Shown here: in pieces, positions 1 to 13,879 of the stretch
Numbering within the stretch: position 1 is the stretch's first letter
Layout: each line of letters starts with the position of its first letter
From: Albula goreensis
Taxonomy: Eukaryota > Chordata > Actinopteri > Albuliformes > Albulidae
Length of the DNA stretch: 64,000 nucleotides
Assembly (NCBI GenBank): GCA_022829145.1
Contig: CM040761.1
Span: forward strand, 15,434,245-15,498,244
Direction of reading: 5' to 3'
Notes under the pieces: model-generated
Told to the model about the DNA's origin: nothing
Database searches by the model: none
What the model saw: only the letters and a program-made list of their open reading frames with translations
Program-made: the position numbers and the translations under genes

Positions 1-1379
1 CTGAGCCTTTGGACCTGCTCATTACTATGAAACATGCTGATCCTTAGAGAGGGAAGAACTTCAGACCCTCTCACATTTACACCACAAAGACATGTAAGAT
101 ACCACATTACATACTCTTTGCTGAGCAGTTCTGTCCCTAGGGGGCTGCTGGGAGGCACTGCTCTGGTGCGTTAATGGAACCCCATGGTCTGGTTTAATGT
201 GGACCGCCCCTGTGGCTGGCCATCCCACCAGGTAGTACATTACTGACTGTAGCATTGCCTGGGAAGAGACAGAGGTCAGTTTCTGGGATTTCACACACAA
301 GTGATGCCTGTACAAGCTTTACATGAAGTGTCCTCCATCTATCCTCTGTTTAAGTTTGATGGACAGTGGAGTGAAGGGAAGCAGCAGCTTGTCATGTGTT
401 TCAGAGGAGATGCATGCCTACATGGAGGCTGCGGTAGTGAGCATGAAACACACACATTTGGTATTCTAACTTGGGAGAAACAGTCAATGCCAATCCCAAG
501 AAGTGATAAAGTATTCAGTCTGTTTAACTAGAGATCTCCTGGTTATTTTGTAGGGAAAACTGAACAAAGGAAGGTTGTATATTTAGATATAGGTCATTAA
601 ATTTTCATAAAAATTAGAAAAACTGGTGATGTTGTCTCACATAATGGAAAACATTTTAGCTGTAGCCTGTTGCAAAGGCACTTTGACTAACAAGCTTTCA
701 TTGTGCTAACAGCACTGATGTATTTATTGTAATCGAGTGCATCAATTATTATTAAGGATACATGAATATGACAATAAATGTATACAGTTTGGATACAGTT
801 TGTGTTTTGCAGTTTGTATATTTCCACAATGTGTCCTCCAAGGCATGTACTTTAAGGTGCATTCTACACAACAATGTCTATTCTGCCGTGCAAACGCTGC
901 AGGGGTGATATGTTGGGCAGGGATAATCTAAAGGGTGCAATCTAAAAGTTATATTCTCCAAGGTGTAATCTCAAAGAATACAAGCGCTGTCTGCAGTGCT
1001 GAATCCGCCAGCTGTGTTCTGTAATGGGTGGTGCTTCAGGGGAGGATTCTGCAGCCTGTGTTCTTTAGTGTGTGTGCTGCAGTATAAACTGAACAAACCT
1101 AACACAGGCGAACAGCTTCACCTCGCCTCCAAGATGAGGGAAGACATAATCGGATAAGCGCAGTGTCAGACAGGGGCATTCTGGGATTGAATCAGAGTTG
1201 TGATTTTATCTGCCAGGTCAAAGCAGCTGCAGACCCTTTCAAGCTCCTGCATTGCCCAAATTTACAGTCTGACTCGCCCTAACAGCCCATTATAACAGCC
1301 TGTCCTTCCGGAAATGACAGATGATATAACAAGGCATATTTATGGAAGTACCAGTGTATCAAATCATATAAATGATGAC

Positions 1380-1655
1380 ATCATTTTATAGTATGAGATG
1401 AGTATGTGTATGTGTGAGTGTGTGCATGTATGTGTATGACTAGGCAAGTGTATGTGACAATGAGATGGCTGTGCATGTGTGTTTATGTTTGTGTATGAGT
1501 GAGAGAATCTGCATATATAGGTATATATGTGGGGTTGCGTGTGTATGTGTGTGTGTATGGTAGGTATAAGTGAGAGGTTGTATGTCTGTGTGCGTGAGAG
1601 AGAGATTGTGTTTGCGGTGTGAGTGTGTGTGTGTGTCTTTCTGTATGTGTGTAAA
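1380..1655. repeat. Degenerate TG/GTAT-rich purine-pyrimidine tract
   Basis: Many short runs of TG interrupted by TA and GAG, giving alternating purine-pyrimidine sequence on the + strand. An apparent His/Thr-rich open frame on the - strand is only the translation of this tract. Confidence 0.7.
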
Positions 1656-4600
1656 TTAGGTAAGACTGCTCTTCAAAACCTCCCATCTGGGTGATGCATG
1701 CAAGTAATTTTAAGCCAAAAAACTGACAAAGCTACACTTTTTTAGACACTTAGAAGGGGAAATTATGAGTTTGGCCATATTTAGGGTTTAGAAATTGGGA
1801 ACGTGTCCAGGACACAAGAGAATGACCCTATTTTTTTTCTATAAGACTTTTAGTAAATAATAACCACAATAAATCAGGAACAGAGGCTGAGATTTATAAG
1901 AATCATTAATAAGATGGACAGAGCAAAGCTTTTAGAGGCAGGTCTCATTCTCCGTGTTCAAGTTAGTTCCTGTTTTTTACAGGAAGACAATATGTGGAGG
2001 AAAAAGAGACAAGTAGAATAAGGTGTTGAGGATAATAACAAAAAAACATTTTTGAGATTAACTATATAATTATACACTTTTGATTGCAATTTCACTCATT
2101 AGTAATGGGCAAGTAGTTCATGAAAGCATATATGTGAAGAACTACCATCTACTATTTGTTGTACAGGTTGAAATGTAAGGAGATGCGCTGTCTGAATCCA
2201 GGCCAGGACGCACTCAGGAAGGCTGAGTGTGGGCGGGCTTCATTCTAGCCTTTGGATGAGATATTAAAACTGACTTCCCCACTCACTGTGGTCATTAAAG
2301 GTCCCATGGCATTTTTAGTAAAGATTAGAGATATCCGGGTCACATTCTTACAAAACTGGCTGCCTGTATCACACCACCTCTTTACCCTGCCCCCCCCATC
2401 CCATCACATCCCATCCCATCCCATCCTGCCACTTCTGATTGCTCTCACAGCCCCTCATAGTCCCTCCCCAGTTTGATTTCCCAGGTTGTCTCTGCCAAAG
2501 TGAAGTAAGCTCTCCAATGGCCTACCTGATTTAACAATGGGAGATAAAATCATAAATGGGCACTGGCTGAGAACATAATGCCCATTTGTAAAAAGTTTTG
2601 CGAGTTAAAAAGGATCATCATGATAGCTGTGTCTTGGGACTTGCACTTGATAGGATTACGCCTGCTGGTATTTACATATTGGGTGCACTGACATAACCAA
2701 TATATTCATTCCATTCAGGCTTTGCCTGCATTTCAGGTGGCCTTATATGACCTAAGGGTTTCTATTGTTTCTATTGTCCGCTGCCCGCAGAAAGCACAAG
2801 GGGTTAGCGTTAAGTTACTGAACATGTTTACTCATGCAATGTAAGCTTTTTTTTGAGATGACACATTTTAAAAAGCTCAGTATATACAGGTTTGATGAAC
2901 CAGCACATGGCTGAGCATTGCTATGGTATACTGTAACATGGGAAGTTGATCCAGGAGAAGCACTTGGGGCACTTTCTCTCCAAAAACCTGTGTTAATTAC
3001 ATTTCCACACTGGATGTCAGCGCCACTGGCTTTGGACAGGGAGCAATTGCAAGCATCCCTCTGAGTGAATGAGCTCTCTGTTTGTTGTCAGTGCCTGGCT
3101 GAGTGAGGGCAGAGGGAGCTGGTGCAATGGAAGGCAGGTGCCAGCACAGGCCCTCTCCGGTTTTTCATGTAGTCAGTTCCACCTGGGCTCGAGCTGGCAG
3201 GAGTCACCTGAGATACTGAATGAATTCTGCACAGTCACACGCCGTGCTTGCAAGGAGATGATCCGTACAATCGCGCTCAACATCTGCCAATTGACACTCC
3301 CACTATCACCATGGTAACACATTCATAGGCGTATCCACACTGCACTGGGGCTCAGTTGGGTGATGAAGATACATTTGTCCATTATTATCTGAATTTTATC
3401 ATTTTGTGTACTTTCAGCCAAATTTTATTTTTATATAGATTTTAGTAAATATTTTGAACCTCTTTGTATTGTGTCTTTATAGATTAAAGCATATATTATA
3501 GAATATAATGTATGTTTTACTCTATATTCAGTATGGATACTGAATACTGAATATAATGGACACATTACTCCTCCAATAGCAAACTTAAACTTGAGAAATA
3601 AAAAAACAAACTCAAAATTGAATACAAGTAGTGCCTTCTTACATGTTCAGTATATTATGATGAGAAAGAAAAATGTGTCAATCAGTATACTAGTTTATCA
3701 ACTTCAATTATGTAAACAGCTATTTACAAAAAATTGTGGGAGAGTACTTAGCAGTCAAAACCCCCTTCCCAGAAAAAATCTCCTCAACAAATCACAGCTG
3801 ACCCTAGTGCATAATTTCTGGGGCCATTCATCATTTCACTTCCTCTTAAACTGTAAAATCTTAATTGATAAATTAAAAATTTGGATAACGAACTTCATTT
3901 CTGTGTGGTTCTCCCCCCTGCCCCCCTCCGGCATCTTGGTTGTAAATTAAAACAGTCGGCGCAACATTACCTCATTTTATTACTGCAGTAGAGCTCTTAG
4001 CAGGAGTGTCTGTGGCTCAGACATATTGACTCCTCCATCCATAATGCTGCTGACAATTTTAACCACTCAGCAGGTCTTCACGCTGCGCACATCTCCATCC
4101 GCATGCGTCCTGCACCCTGCAATGCAGGTGACGAGTCAGTTAGATCTGCCCCACCCAAATATGCACGCCCACCATCTCCTTTCTGCCGCCTCTGGTGCCC
4201 TGTGTGCTATTCAAGACTGCGCAGCGTGCTACATGGCTCTGTTTAACTGCCAAGCACACTGCCATGTCCAAAGCAGCTTCCACACAGTGTCTGCTGACTC
4301 ACTGGACATAGATACATGTACCCAATAATTATAGACTGTGTATCATTTTTAGAAATTTAGGTTGCATGTGGTCTTTCATTTAGGTGGCAAAGCACACATA
4401 TGATGCAGACACACATCCATATTCCTACTAAATGGAGTCTTCAAAGGGTTTCTCTTTTGCACGCTTCTCTATTTACTATTTTGTATCTGCTAAACAAAGT
4501 GATCGGCACGCTTCACTGTGTTTGATATTAAGCAATTTGCAAACAACATGATAATTGTCTGAAGACACAAAACAATTGTCAGTCAAACACCACACTTGCT

Positions 4601-7600
4601 GACTTGGAGAATGGCAATCAACTGTATCAACATAATATGTTTTTCTTCATCTAGAGGAAGAGTTTCTTTGAGCAATGTCAGCAACTAGGTAAAAGACTGT
4701 GTTTTCAATCAGTGGTGACATGCAATCAATGAGTAATGCATCGCAGTGATGCCTTTGTGTAAATATACACTCAATAAAATGGTTTGTCACATCTCCAATG
4801 GGGGGAGGGGTACAATCATTGGCTAAATCCCTGATTCACCATGCAGAACTGACAACTCCCTTCGGTCAGGAACCTGCACACTGCCTCCACATCCACTCAG
4901 TGGATGAAGTGAATTCCTTTGATACAAAGACTGTAAAACACAGTTGGTGAGCGAAAAGGGAGAATGAGAATGAGTCAGTGTGCTCACTTCAAACAAGTGT
5001 CTCATTTGATGATGAGAAGCGTTAAATTCAAATAAGAGCAGGTGTTGACTTAACAATGTTTAAATCGTGAGTTTAAATTGCAAAAAAAAAAAAAAAAAGT
5101 TTTTAAGCCAGTTCATTCATTGGTCAAGATATTCACTTTGTGAAGGAGCCACTCATTGGTCAGTGGGTGCAATGATAACATTGCATCTTAATCCCAGAGC
5201 TGCTGCTCCAGGTGTACTGTCACACAGGGATAAGAAAATATGAGATGATCAGCAGTGATCCATGCTGTTATCAGTAAAGTTTCTAACTCACAACCTCTGG
5301 CAGTTTTGTTCAGTCTTAAAGTGCACCTCAACGCGTAATGCAGTCTGCGTGATTGTTGCTTGTTATTATTTCTCAAGCGGCTCTGACCATTTTACTCATT
5401 TTTGTAGTAAACCTACAGTAGTAAGACTACAGAAGATGCTGTGAATAGAACAGTCACTTAAGTAGGGCTGAGGAGCAGCTCACAAATTTTCATGTGCACT
5501 CAGGCCTCCCTCCAGTGAGGCGGTGTTGAGTGAACGCTGTGTTTGCTGCCAGGCGCGGAGAGCGGTGCACTGCGGTTGCTAAAGATCTATGGGCCCATAA
5601 AGGCCCTCAGTCCATTAGTGTCCTGGCCAAGCTGGGAGAGCACTCTGGGAAGTGCTGCTATCAGCTATGCACCCCCTCCCCCAACTCCAACTCCCCCTGC
5701 TAATTAAGGGTAGTTAGAGTGGCTGGGATCAGGCTGTGGACCACACTCTTTGCTGGGAAGTTCAGCGTTGATGCTGGTGCTGGAGCTGATATCTCTCAGT
5801 ATAGATAATACAGAGCCTTTTACTTTCTTTGCTCATGATTTGTACCCATGATTTGTATTTTTTTACCTCTACATTGACCTAAGACATGTGATGATATGTA
5901 ACAAGTATAAAGAGGGATTTCTAAAACAGAGGGTGTGGCCATAGGCAGTTATGACTGAATAGCTGGGGAGCCAATGACACCCCAAACAGCAGGGAGAATC
6001 AGTCATCCACTTGTTAGAGGCAGAAGCTTCGCATGAACACACAGACTCAACATCCATCCAAGTTTCACCAGAAAACTATGGAGTGAACTGAGAGAGTGCC
6101 TGTACATCTCATTTTTTTGAGGACAGCTCACACATGCCTTTCAGAGCACTTCAAAACTGACAGAAGGGGCTGCAAATTAAGTGGTTTGAAATAAGGATAA
6201 AGTATTAAAAATAAATGTTTTAGGTGAAATTAAGAGGCTCAGTGCGAGGGAGAGGATCAGTGCAGATGCTGCAGTCTGCAAGGCGTGGTGTAGCAGCGCC
6301 GTTCCAGTCACAGCAGGGATACAGCAGCGACTGCTGTGAGGATCTGTCATTCTCATTCTTACTGTTTTACACTGTGTTTCACCATGGTTACACACATCAA
6401 AACAGCATCAGTGTACCATAAACAAAGCAGAAGAGAACAACCGTCCCTTGGTACCCTAAGACCTTGCAATTTCGGGCAATTCAGTTTTTGTCTTTTTGCT
6501 CTTTTGCAGCACAGATTAAAAGCACATCCCATTGCATGCTGGCTGTTTTGCAAGAAAGGAGTCATTAAAGACCAAAGGGGGGCTGGGTGGATGGGGGTGT
6601 GGAGTGACATATCAGTACATTTTGTTGACACACAAATGCTGATGCCAAATCACTGATAGTGAACATTCATAAGTGCATTCACTGTGCCACTTCAGGGCAT
6701 ACCTAAAACACCACCTTACATTGCCAGCTATTAACACCAAAGCTTTCTCTGAGAGATCTTTTTGGGTGCAGTGGTGGGATATTTGGATCATGAGTATGTG
6801 GGTATTTTGGTCTGTATGAGATGGGTGCTTCATGTCACTAGCATGTTTGATATATGAATAAATAAAAGAAATGTAATCATGTCTGAAAAATGCTATGGTC
6901 AGAGTTTAAGTCCTTCTTCCTAGAGGGATGATTTGAACATGGTGTTGACATAATATAAATCTGCAGGTCCTACTACAGGTAAAATATCAGTGGATTTTAA
7001 CATTCATTGAATACTAAATACCTTGTTGAACTCCCCTCATTTGTTTATTCGACTCATTAAAAAGGTCTATTTTTTGCAGAATCCCCTTGGGATTTCTAAA
7101 AAAGGCTGGGGGGGAGAGGAGGAGGGGAAGCTAACACTTTACTGAAGCTCTGTTGGTTTATTGACTTGTTTGTCCTCTCCAGTTCACCAGCAGCATGTGT
7201 ATTTGCACAATACACAGATATCTGGTATTTGGATGAGCTCTAATCATTCTGATTGTGCTCCATGTGCCTTAAAGAAAAGCTGTGACTAAGTTGCATTCAA
7301 TACCAGCTGACTGGAGTCTCAGAGTGCAGACCTTAGTCTGTGTTGTGTCTGACGCCTGGGGTGGGACATAATGTTCTTTCGGAGATTTCCTCACAACTCT
7401 GAACGTCATGAATAGGTCTTTATGATCTGGTGTCAAACGCAGGCACCACATATGACCTAACTGTTGTAGTATGAGGGCCGCACTACTGAACAACTACACA
7501 TTAAAAGAGGCACATACAGAAACAGCGTACATTGTGAGGGGTGATGAATCAATATACAAAAGATATATAAGTGTAAGTATATATATACTGACACAATTTA

Positions 7601-8503
7601 CATTGCTAGGTATGAATACTCAACCAAGACACATCACAGGTGTAAACACAACAACAGATCACAAGGGGTAAACACTTACATCATTTAGATTACAAGTGTA
7701 AACACTGATACAGGTTACTTTACAAGGGGTAAATATTGAATCAAGTTACATTTCAACATAGTGAATGTTAAAGCATGTTTCATTGTATGGGATCCATATG
7801 GAACCAAGCTTTTAATCTACCCTGTTCTAGGCCTGTTGGAGATCTGGACTGTTAATGTTTGATTCCTTATTACAGAATGCCTTCTTGCTCTGAAAGATAT
7901 GCTAAAACAGGAAGCTATCTTAAGTTTGCCAGTATTCTCTGTTTTTCTCAGTGCAATGATGTTTTTCATGGTGTGTATGTGTGCGCAGTGGAGGGAGCAC
8001 TTGTTTGCTTGTTGCAAGTGTGGCCAAACTCTGACCTGGAATGCCGGTTCTTGGGGCCTGCTGCCACAGTTCTTGGCCACAATTTTTGGCTTTTGATTCT
8101 GCCCTTGTTTTTTATCTTTTAGGCACAGAGAAATCAGCATGACCAGGTGTGTGTTCTGCAGCTACGATCACGTTCTTTGGCTCCTGATTGGAATCCCACT
8201 GGCATGATTCTCATGGTGTTCAGACCTGAAAAATCCCAATCTCAGGTCTTTTCTGCATGTGCCCCTGCTGCAGTAAACCACCGAGACTGTGCCTGTAACC
8301 TAGCTATAATGTCCAGGTATTAAAAATTGTCTTAAATGTCCATCTCTGACACCACTGTCAGTGTCTGGCATTGATAATAGCATTTAGCCCCTGGTGATAT
8401 ACTAGATTTATATGCCTTATGGAATGTGCATCAATAACAGGAGCAATACTGAAAAAGATGAGTAATTACCCCTTGATGATGTAACCCCGTTAACACTGTG
8501 TAT

Positions 8504-8691
8504 CAGCGGTTTTCACTTGAAGTCCTGAAGGGCCTCAATTTATGCTGGTTTTTGTTTTCACTTGAAAATCAAAACCAGCTCAAACACATGAACCAAGTGA
8601 GGTGATTAATTGTGTAAATGCTAAATAACAATAATAAAAAAACACAACATAACCTGAGGGCCTCCAGGACCAGAATTGAAAACTACTGCTG
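8504..8691. mobile_element. Small inverted-repeat element, hAT-like MITE
   Basis: The left end (cagcggttttcacttga) and the reverse complement of the right end (cagcagtagttttcaat) match imperfectly over about 30 bp. The inner part contains the 'tcctggagggcc' type motif common in fish MITEs. No coding capacity. Family assignment is tentative, and an 8-bp target duplication is not clear. Confidence 0.45.
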
Positions 8692-9984
8692 TACAGTATC
8701 AGCACTGAATTAACTGAACTGGTCCTGTACAGGATTGGTGCTTATCCCCCAGCGATGTAAGAGGACAGTCATTGTGAGTAGATGTGGTGGGTGTGAGGTG
8801 GGCAGCAGCTCTGTGTGTTTGGCAGTAGGGTGCTCCAGAGTTCTGGCACAGTCTCACTCGTCCCCAGGGCCTGGTGCCCACCCATCCCTCCATGGCTCTC
8901 CCGAGTCTCTCTGTGGTGCTCCCTTACCTATGGAGCCATAGCAGCAGGAAGCTGTGTAACTTAGGTTTTTAAAGAACTTTATTAATAAGCTGGCTCTGAC
9001 ACAAGCTTTTTGCAAGTATTGGGATATCTCAAGAGCACAATGCGCAATGTTTTGCATTTTATTGCACCTGTGCAAGTGTATACGTTTGTGCCCATGCGTA
9101 TATTTGTTTGAGCCTGTATGCGTATTTACATCTGCATGTGACTGAATGAATTTGTGTGTGTGAGCATTTGTTTGTCTTTGCATACCTCTCTAATCTTTTG
9201 TTTAGTCAGTGGAGACAGAGGGCCAAACCCAATGGCGTAACTGAACCTCATTCAGCAGGACTGAAGTCGGTTTATTTACACAGGCTCCTACACTCGCTGG
9301 AGCCAATTGGCTTAACCAAGGTAACATCTGTACCAATGAGCAAGGCCAGTGCCTGATAACTCTCTCTCCCTACTGCCTCACTACTTTAGCATAGAGATCA
9401 ATGGGCATAGCGATATAAAAGTAATCCAGGAAGTGCACTCTAAACTAGGCAAAGCAATCTCAAAGCAAGCCAGTAGTGGCAATCCAAAAGACAAATATGA
9501 TTTAGTAACTGCCACTAAATGAGAATATGTCAAAGCTAATTAGAAAACCAATACCCATGCCTATACTCTGGCTTCGCAGCACCCAGAGGTTCATTTGCAG
9601 TTCATTGACCTCTGACCTCAGGCCAAGGTAACTATGGTCCTGTCACTGGGAGTTTTACATCAGTGGGCAGTGTGTGCATATCACAGATTAATGGGTGTGT
9701 ACTTATTGGTGAACCCCTCCCTCCTCAGAGAACACAACCTTATGACCTGGGTCTTTGACCTGAGTGAGTTGGCTGTCACAGCAGACCAGAAGCCACACCC
9801 TCAAAGCTCAGGAGCAGATAGGAAGAGAATACAGACGTGATCCTGAAGCTGATCTGTGACAGAGACATGGGACAAAACGTACTGCTGTCAGCTATATGCA
9901 GGAAGATTCTGCATAAAGTAACCTATAATGTTTGATGAGAACAGGCAATTCAGCTCACTGAGTCTCACCAATTTGCCTTTTGTC

Positions 9985-10060
9985 AAGAGAAGTGGTTTTC
10001 AATCTCTCCCCTGGACAGCCGCAGGGCGTGCAGGGTTTTTTTTGGTACTCAGCACTACAC
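9985..10060. mobile_element. Fragment related to the 8504-8691 element
   Basis: The sequence around 'ggttttcaatctctcccctgg' resembles the terminal part of the element at 8504-8691, but no second end was found. Probably a truncated copy. Confidence 0.3.
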
Positions 10061-11115
10061 TGATCACAGTTCTCATCTGGAATTTGGGATTTAAACTTGT
10101 TGCTGTACTCTATAAAGCAGGCATTACTGCATGAAGCCTGACCCTGAACATGCCGAGAGTCTCTGCTTCTACAACATGGCCTCAGAAGCTGTTCCATGTG
10201 TTGACAACACTACATTTTAAACACAGCCTTCCTTCTGTCTGGTACTGGTGTATGAAAAGACAACCTGCAACATGTAACATGTAACATGTAAGAATGAAAA
10301 AGCACACCTTCAGAATGAATTCAGTAATAAACATGGAGGAGTTTAAAAGGAGATTGCGATGTCCTGAGCTGAATCACATGGAGGACATTTGTAGTGTTTT
10401 GATCTTGGGGGTGGAGTCAAGAGGCGGAGTCTTACCCCACAATTCAGATGAGGCTGGGCACACAGTTGGACCACTAGAAAGAGAAAACCGAATGAATAAA
10501 TAATAAAGATTAAAACCACCTGAAAAGGAGGAGGTGGGGCAGTAGTTATGAAAAGGAGATGGGGTAGGGGTAGGTGTGTGGGGATGGAAGAAACAACAAG
10601 CATAAGTGGAGGTACATGGTGATCTCTACCTGCATGCTTTGCATGGCAGTGGTAGTTGTGTGAGGGGTTTCTGAAAACATTTCTTCCAAATTGTTGTTTT
10701 AACAAACTCAATTAAATTAGCTTTGAAGAGGGTTCGATATCAATAAAAATGGTAACAGATAAGCTTCAGTGCTGTCAGAGTTTAGGGCCAAAGACCCTGG
10801 ACAGTTTACCTGAGACTGAGGACTTACCTCAGTGGTTTACCTGGCAGGTTGGCACATTCATCCCGCGATCCCTGCTTGGCTTTAATTTTCCATAAAACAG
10901 TGTTTCATATGGTGTCAACACTGAGTGATAAGACCCATGACTTCATGGTTGATTGATCAATAATCAATATAGTTTTAGTTATTAATCAAAAACTAAAGGT
11001 AGAGACAGAAGCCTAAATGTGAATGAGCCAATGGTTGACATCAGATTGTCCGCAGTTTATTTTGTTGTGTATTTACCAGTGGACCTTAAATAAGTAAATT
11101 GATTTGTTTGAGCTG

Positions 11116-11142
11116 AATAATAATAATAATAATAATAATAAT
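11116..11142. repeat. (AAT)n microsatellite
   Basis: About nine copies of the triplet AAT/ATA in a row. Confidence 0.9.
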
Positions 11143-12253
11143 GAAAACTAAATAATTGAAATAAACAGAACAGACAACTGAGTTTCATCACTTGTTACAT
11201 GGACAATCACACTCTCGTCATCATTTAACGGCATCCAGATCTGTTCTTCTCTGCATCTCTCGCAGTATGATTACCCAGGGTTCCTTGCATTTTCTTACAG
11301 ATGTGGGCGTGTGCTGTCCCTGCATGGCCCCAAAGCACAGGGAGGAGGCGGCAGCCTTTTTGCTGTCCAGCAGCGCCCCCTTGTGAATGCAGATAGAATC
11401 ATGTTCCACAATGCATTACCTGAACTGTTTTGGGCAGACCTGGGTCAGGTCTCAACATTAAAACAAAGTTGAAAAAATTGTAATTTTGGGAAAAATGTAA
11501 TTTCACATTATATATTCATGGGTGGCTTGTAATATTTGACGATGAAAATTCTCCTGAACCTGTTGGGGTATTTTCACATTTTACAGACGACTAATTTCTG
11601 AATCATATTTGACCCATATACAAAGCCTTTCATGCTCATAAAATACTTTTCAGTGAAAAGCGGAGGGGGATCTGGGGGAGGCCATTTTGTGCCAGAGAGA
11701 GTGTTCATCAGTTTATATGGAGAAACAAGGACTGTGTTCCCAATTTTCTCCTTAAATCTTTCTTTGTAATCCAAAATTCCTGCTGTAGGTTGGTATACCT
11801 TGGGATAAATGGATGGAAAAGAATTTACTGTGCATAAAACTTAACCTTATCCATTCCTAAATGTGTTTGGGTATATTCATAACCCAGAAAAGTTCAAGCC
11901 TTCATTTTGGAGGGTAAAGAGACCTTCAGGCTGCCCTGAATTGGCCATGTAACAAACAAACAAACAAAAAATGGACAAACTCTGTACCAAGTAGAAAAAT
12001 GATGGTCACATTGAATAAACAGAGCACGAGCACAGATGACATTCAATGGCAATCACCATTACAGATAATTATTTTGGACTATTAGTCTTTTTTTTACAAA
12101 CAGGGTTGACAATTTAGGACATTTCTACACTTGAGAAAAATGTTTGAGAAAAAAAAAAGATCTCTTGCATTTATTTGCAGGTTAAAGCTAAGAGGTGCTG
12201 CAGTGAAGGGGTGAGTTAAAGGTACATTCCAGGAGCGAGGGAGAACCCACCAC

Positions 12254-12256
<3 letters not shown>

Positions 12257-12325
<69 letters not shown>
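12257..12325. repeat. (CA)n microsatellite
   Basis: About 34 uninterrupted AC/CA dinucleotides. The poly Cys-Val frames on the - strand come from this repeat and are not genes. Confidence 0.97.
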
Positions 12326-12327
<2 letters not shown>

Positions 12328-13690
12328 AAATCATGAAAGTAACAGAGGCAACAATGGCAGAAAGACAAACAGACAGGAGAAAAACCACAATTCTTACTGG
12401 AGGACAGCTATTTAATACAGGACAGTTAAATTTTAATATTGTTCCCACCAAAATACACCCTGTGAGTGTGCATGTCTTATGGCTCTTATCCAGCAGAGGG
12501 CAGCACTAGCCCATGCAGCTTATCAGTGACCCAGCCCACTCTGTCCTGCACTGACACTGGCAAGCGGAAAAACAAGTTCAGAGAGGAAGCAGTTTCTGCC
12601 ATCAATTCGTTCGTTATTGGTTTTCACAGGCTGAAACCCTTTGAAATGTCCGTGACTTAAAAGAGAAGTCACTTAAAATGGCCTCATGCAATACAATTCC
12701 CATCATGTTCAGCATATAATGCTCCAGGTAAATTTCAATGTTCAGTATAAAAGATAAAACTCGCTATTTTTGTATGTAATATTAGTTGCTTGTTAGATCT
12801 CTGCCCTTACAACTGCTTTGACAACGTATCTGCATGTGTGAGTATCTGAGCAGTCTTCTCAGCCGCTTAGTAGCTCATTAGTTCATTTTCATCTTACTCC
12901 AACAGAGGAATGTTGTTTGACAGAACTTTTGACACACAAAGCCAGACTGACTGATCAGCTATAGTATGTTTTTTCACCTAGTAGTTTCTTGTTACACCCT
13001 ATTCTTTTACGAGTGAATTTGTTCTACACTTCAGTAAGTTACTTAAGCAAAAACTATACGCAAATGGACTGGAATGAAACCAGATGGGCGTGTTCCTTTT
13101 AACAGGAAGCAAACCTCTTTCCTGTCACATGCAGAATATTACAAAATGTTAAAGAAATGTTTTACCTTTTCATTTCACCTACACCGCATATTATGTTAAT
13201 TAATGGTCAGTAAATTTAACATGACAATATCCGATTGATGACTAAACAGACCTTTCAGAAGACATTTGACTTAAATTGAAGTTGATTAATAAATTTCCAA
13301 ATGAGTCCAACCATAAAAATTAAACTGTGTTTGTATTTGAGCAAGACACACACAGCACACTTTGATATTAAAATGAAAATGTAATGCATTCTTAAGTCTT
13401 GTATAGATAACACAATTACGAACAGTATATTGGAATAAAGTCGACCTATGTGTTTATCAATCTGCTATGTGTAGAACTAAGCAACAGGCATACACCTGAG
13501 TACATTCACAACATACATCTCAAAGACTCAAAGACAGGCCTCATATACTTATATGTTTTCTTGTATTCAAAGTACAAAACATACAGCAAAAAAAACAAAA
13601 AAAAAAATTTGAAACGTCTGAAAGGGACCAGTATTCACAAAATATCTCAAAGGGCGGGTGCTGATCTTGGATCAGCTTTTCTTTTTAAAT

Positions 13691-13879
13691 CATTTGTGTC
13701 AAACTCAGGTCCTGGAGGGCAGCAGTGTTTTCTGGGTTTTGGTGTGTTTCAGCACTTAATTGATTCATTTAAACCACTGAAGAGTCCATGCACCTGGTTT
13801 CCAATGCTTACATCTGCCACCAATAGACAGGAAAAAACAAAAGCCTGCAAACACTGCGGAATGCAGTTTGACACCCCTG
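13691..13879. mobile_element. hAT-like MITE with GTGTCAAACT ends
   Basis: The left end reads catttgtgtcaaact; the right end, reverse-complemented, reads caggggtgtcaaact. This is the kind of terminal repeat seen in many fish non-autonomous hAT elements. It is 189 bp long and non-coding. A 151-codon open frame at 13450-13905 runs through it and is not a gene. No clear 8-bp target duplication was seen. Confidence 0.5.

Noticed and set aside
7640-7740. Spaced 'acaaggggtaaacac'-type phrases, considered as a CRISPR-like or satellite array
   Set aside because: Only four degenerate copies with uneven spacing in a vertebrate genome; just a decayed short repeat.
10343-10711. 122-codon frame on -
   Set aside because: No leader, domain or splice partners; chance frame in gene-poor sequence.
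12094-12451. Cys-Val-rich open frames on the - strand
   Set aside because: Direct translation of the (CA)n microsatellite.
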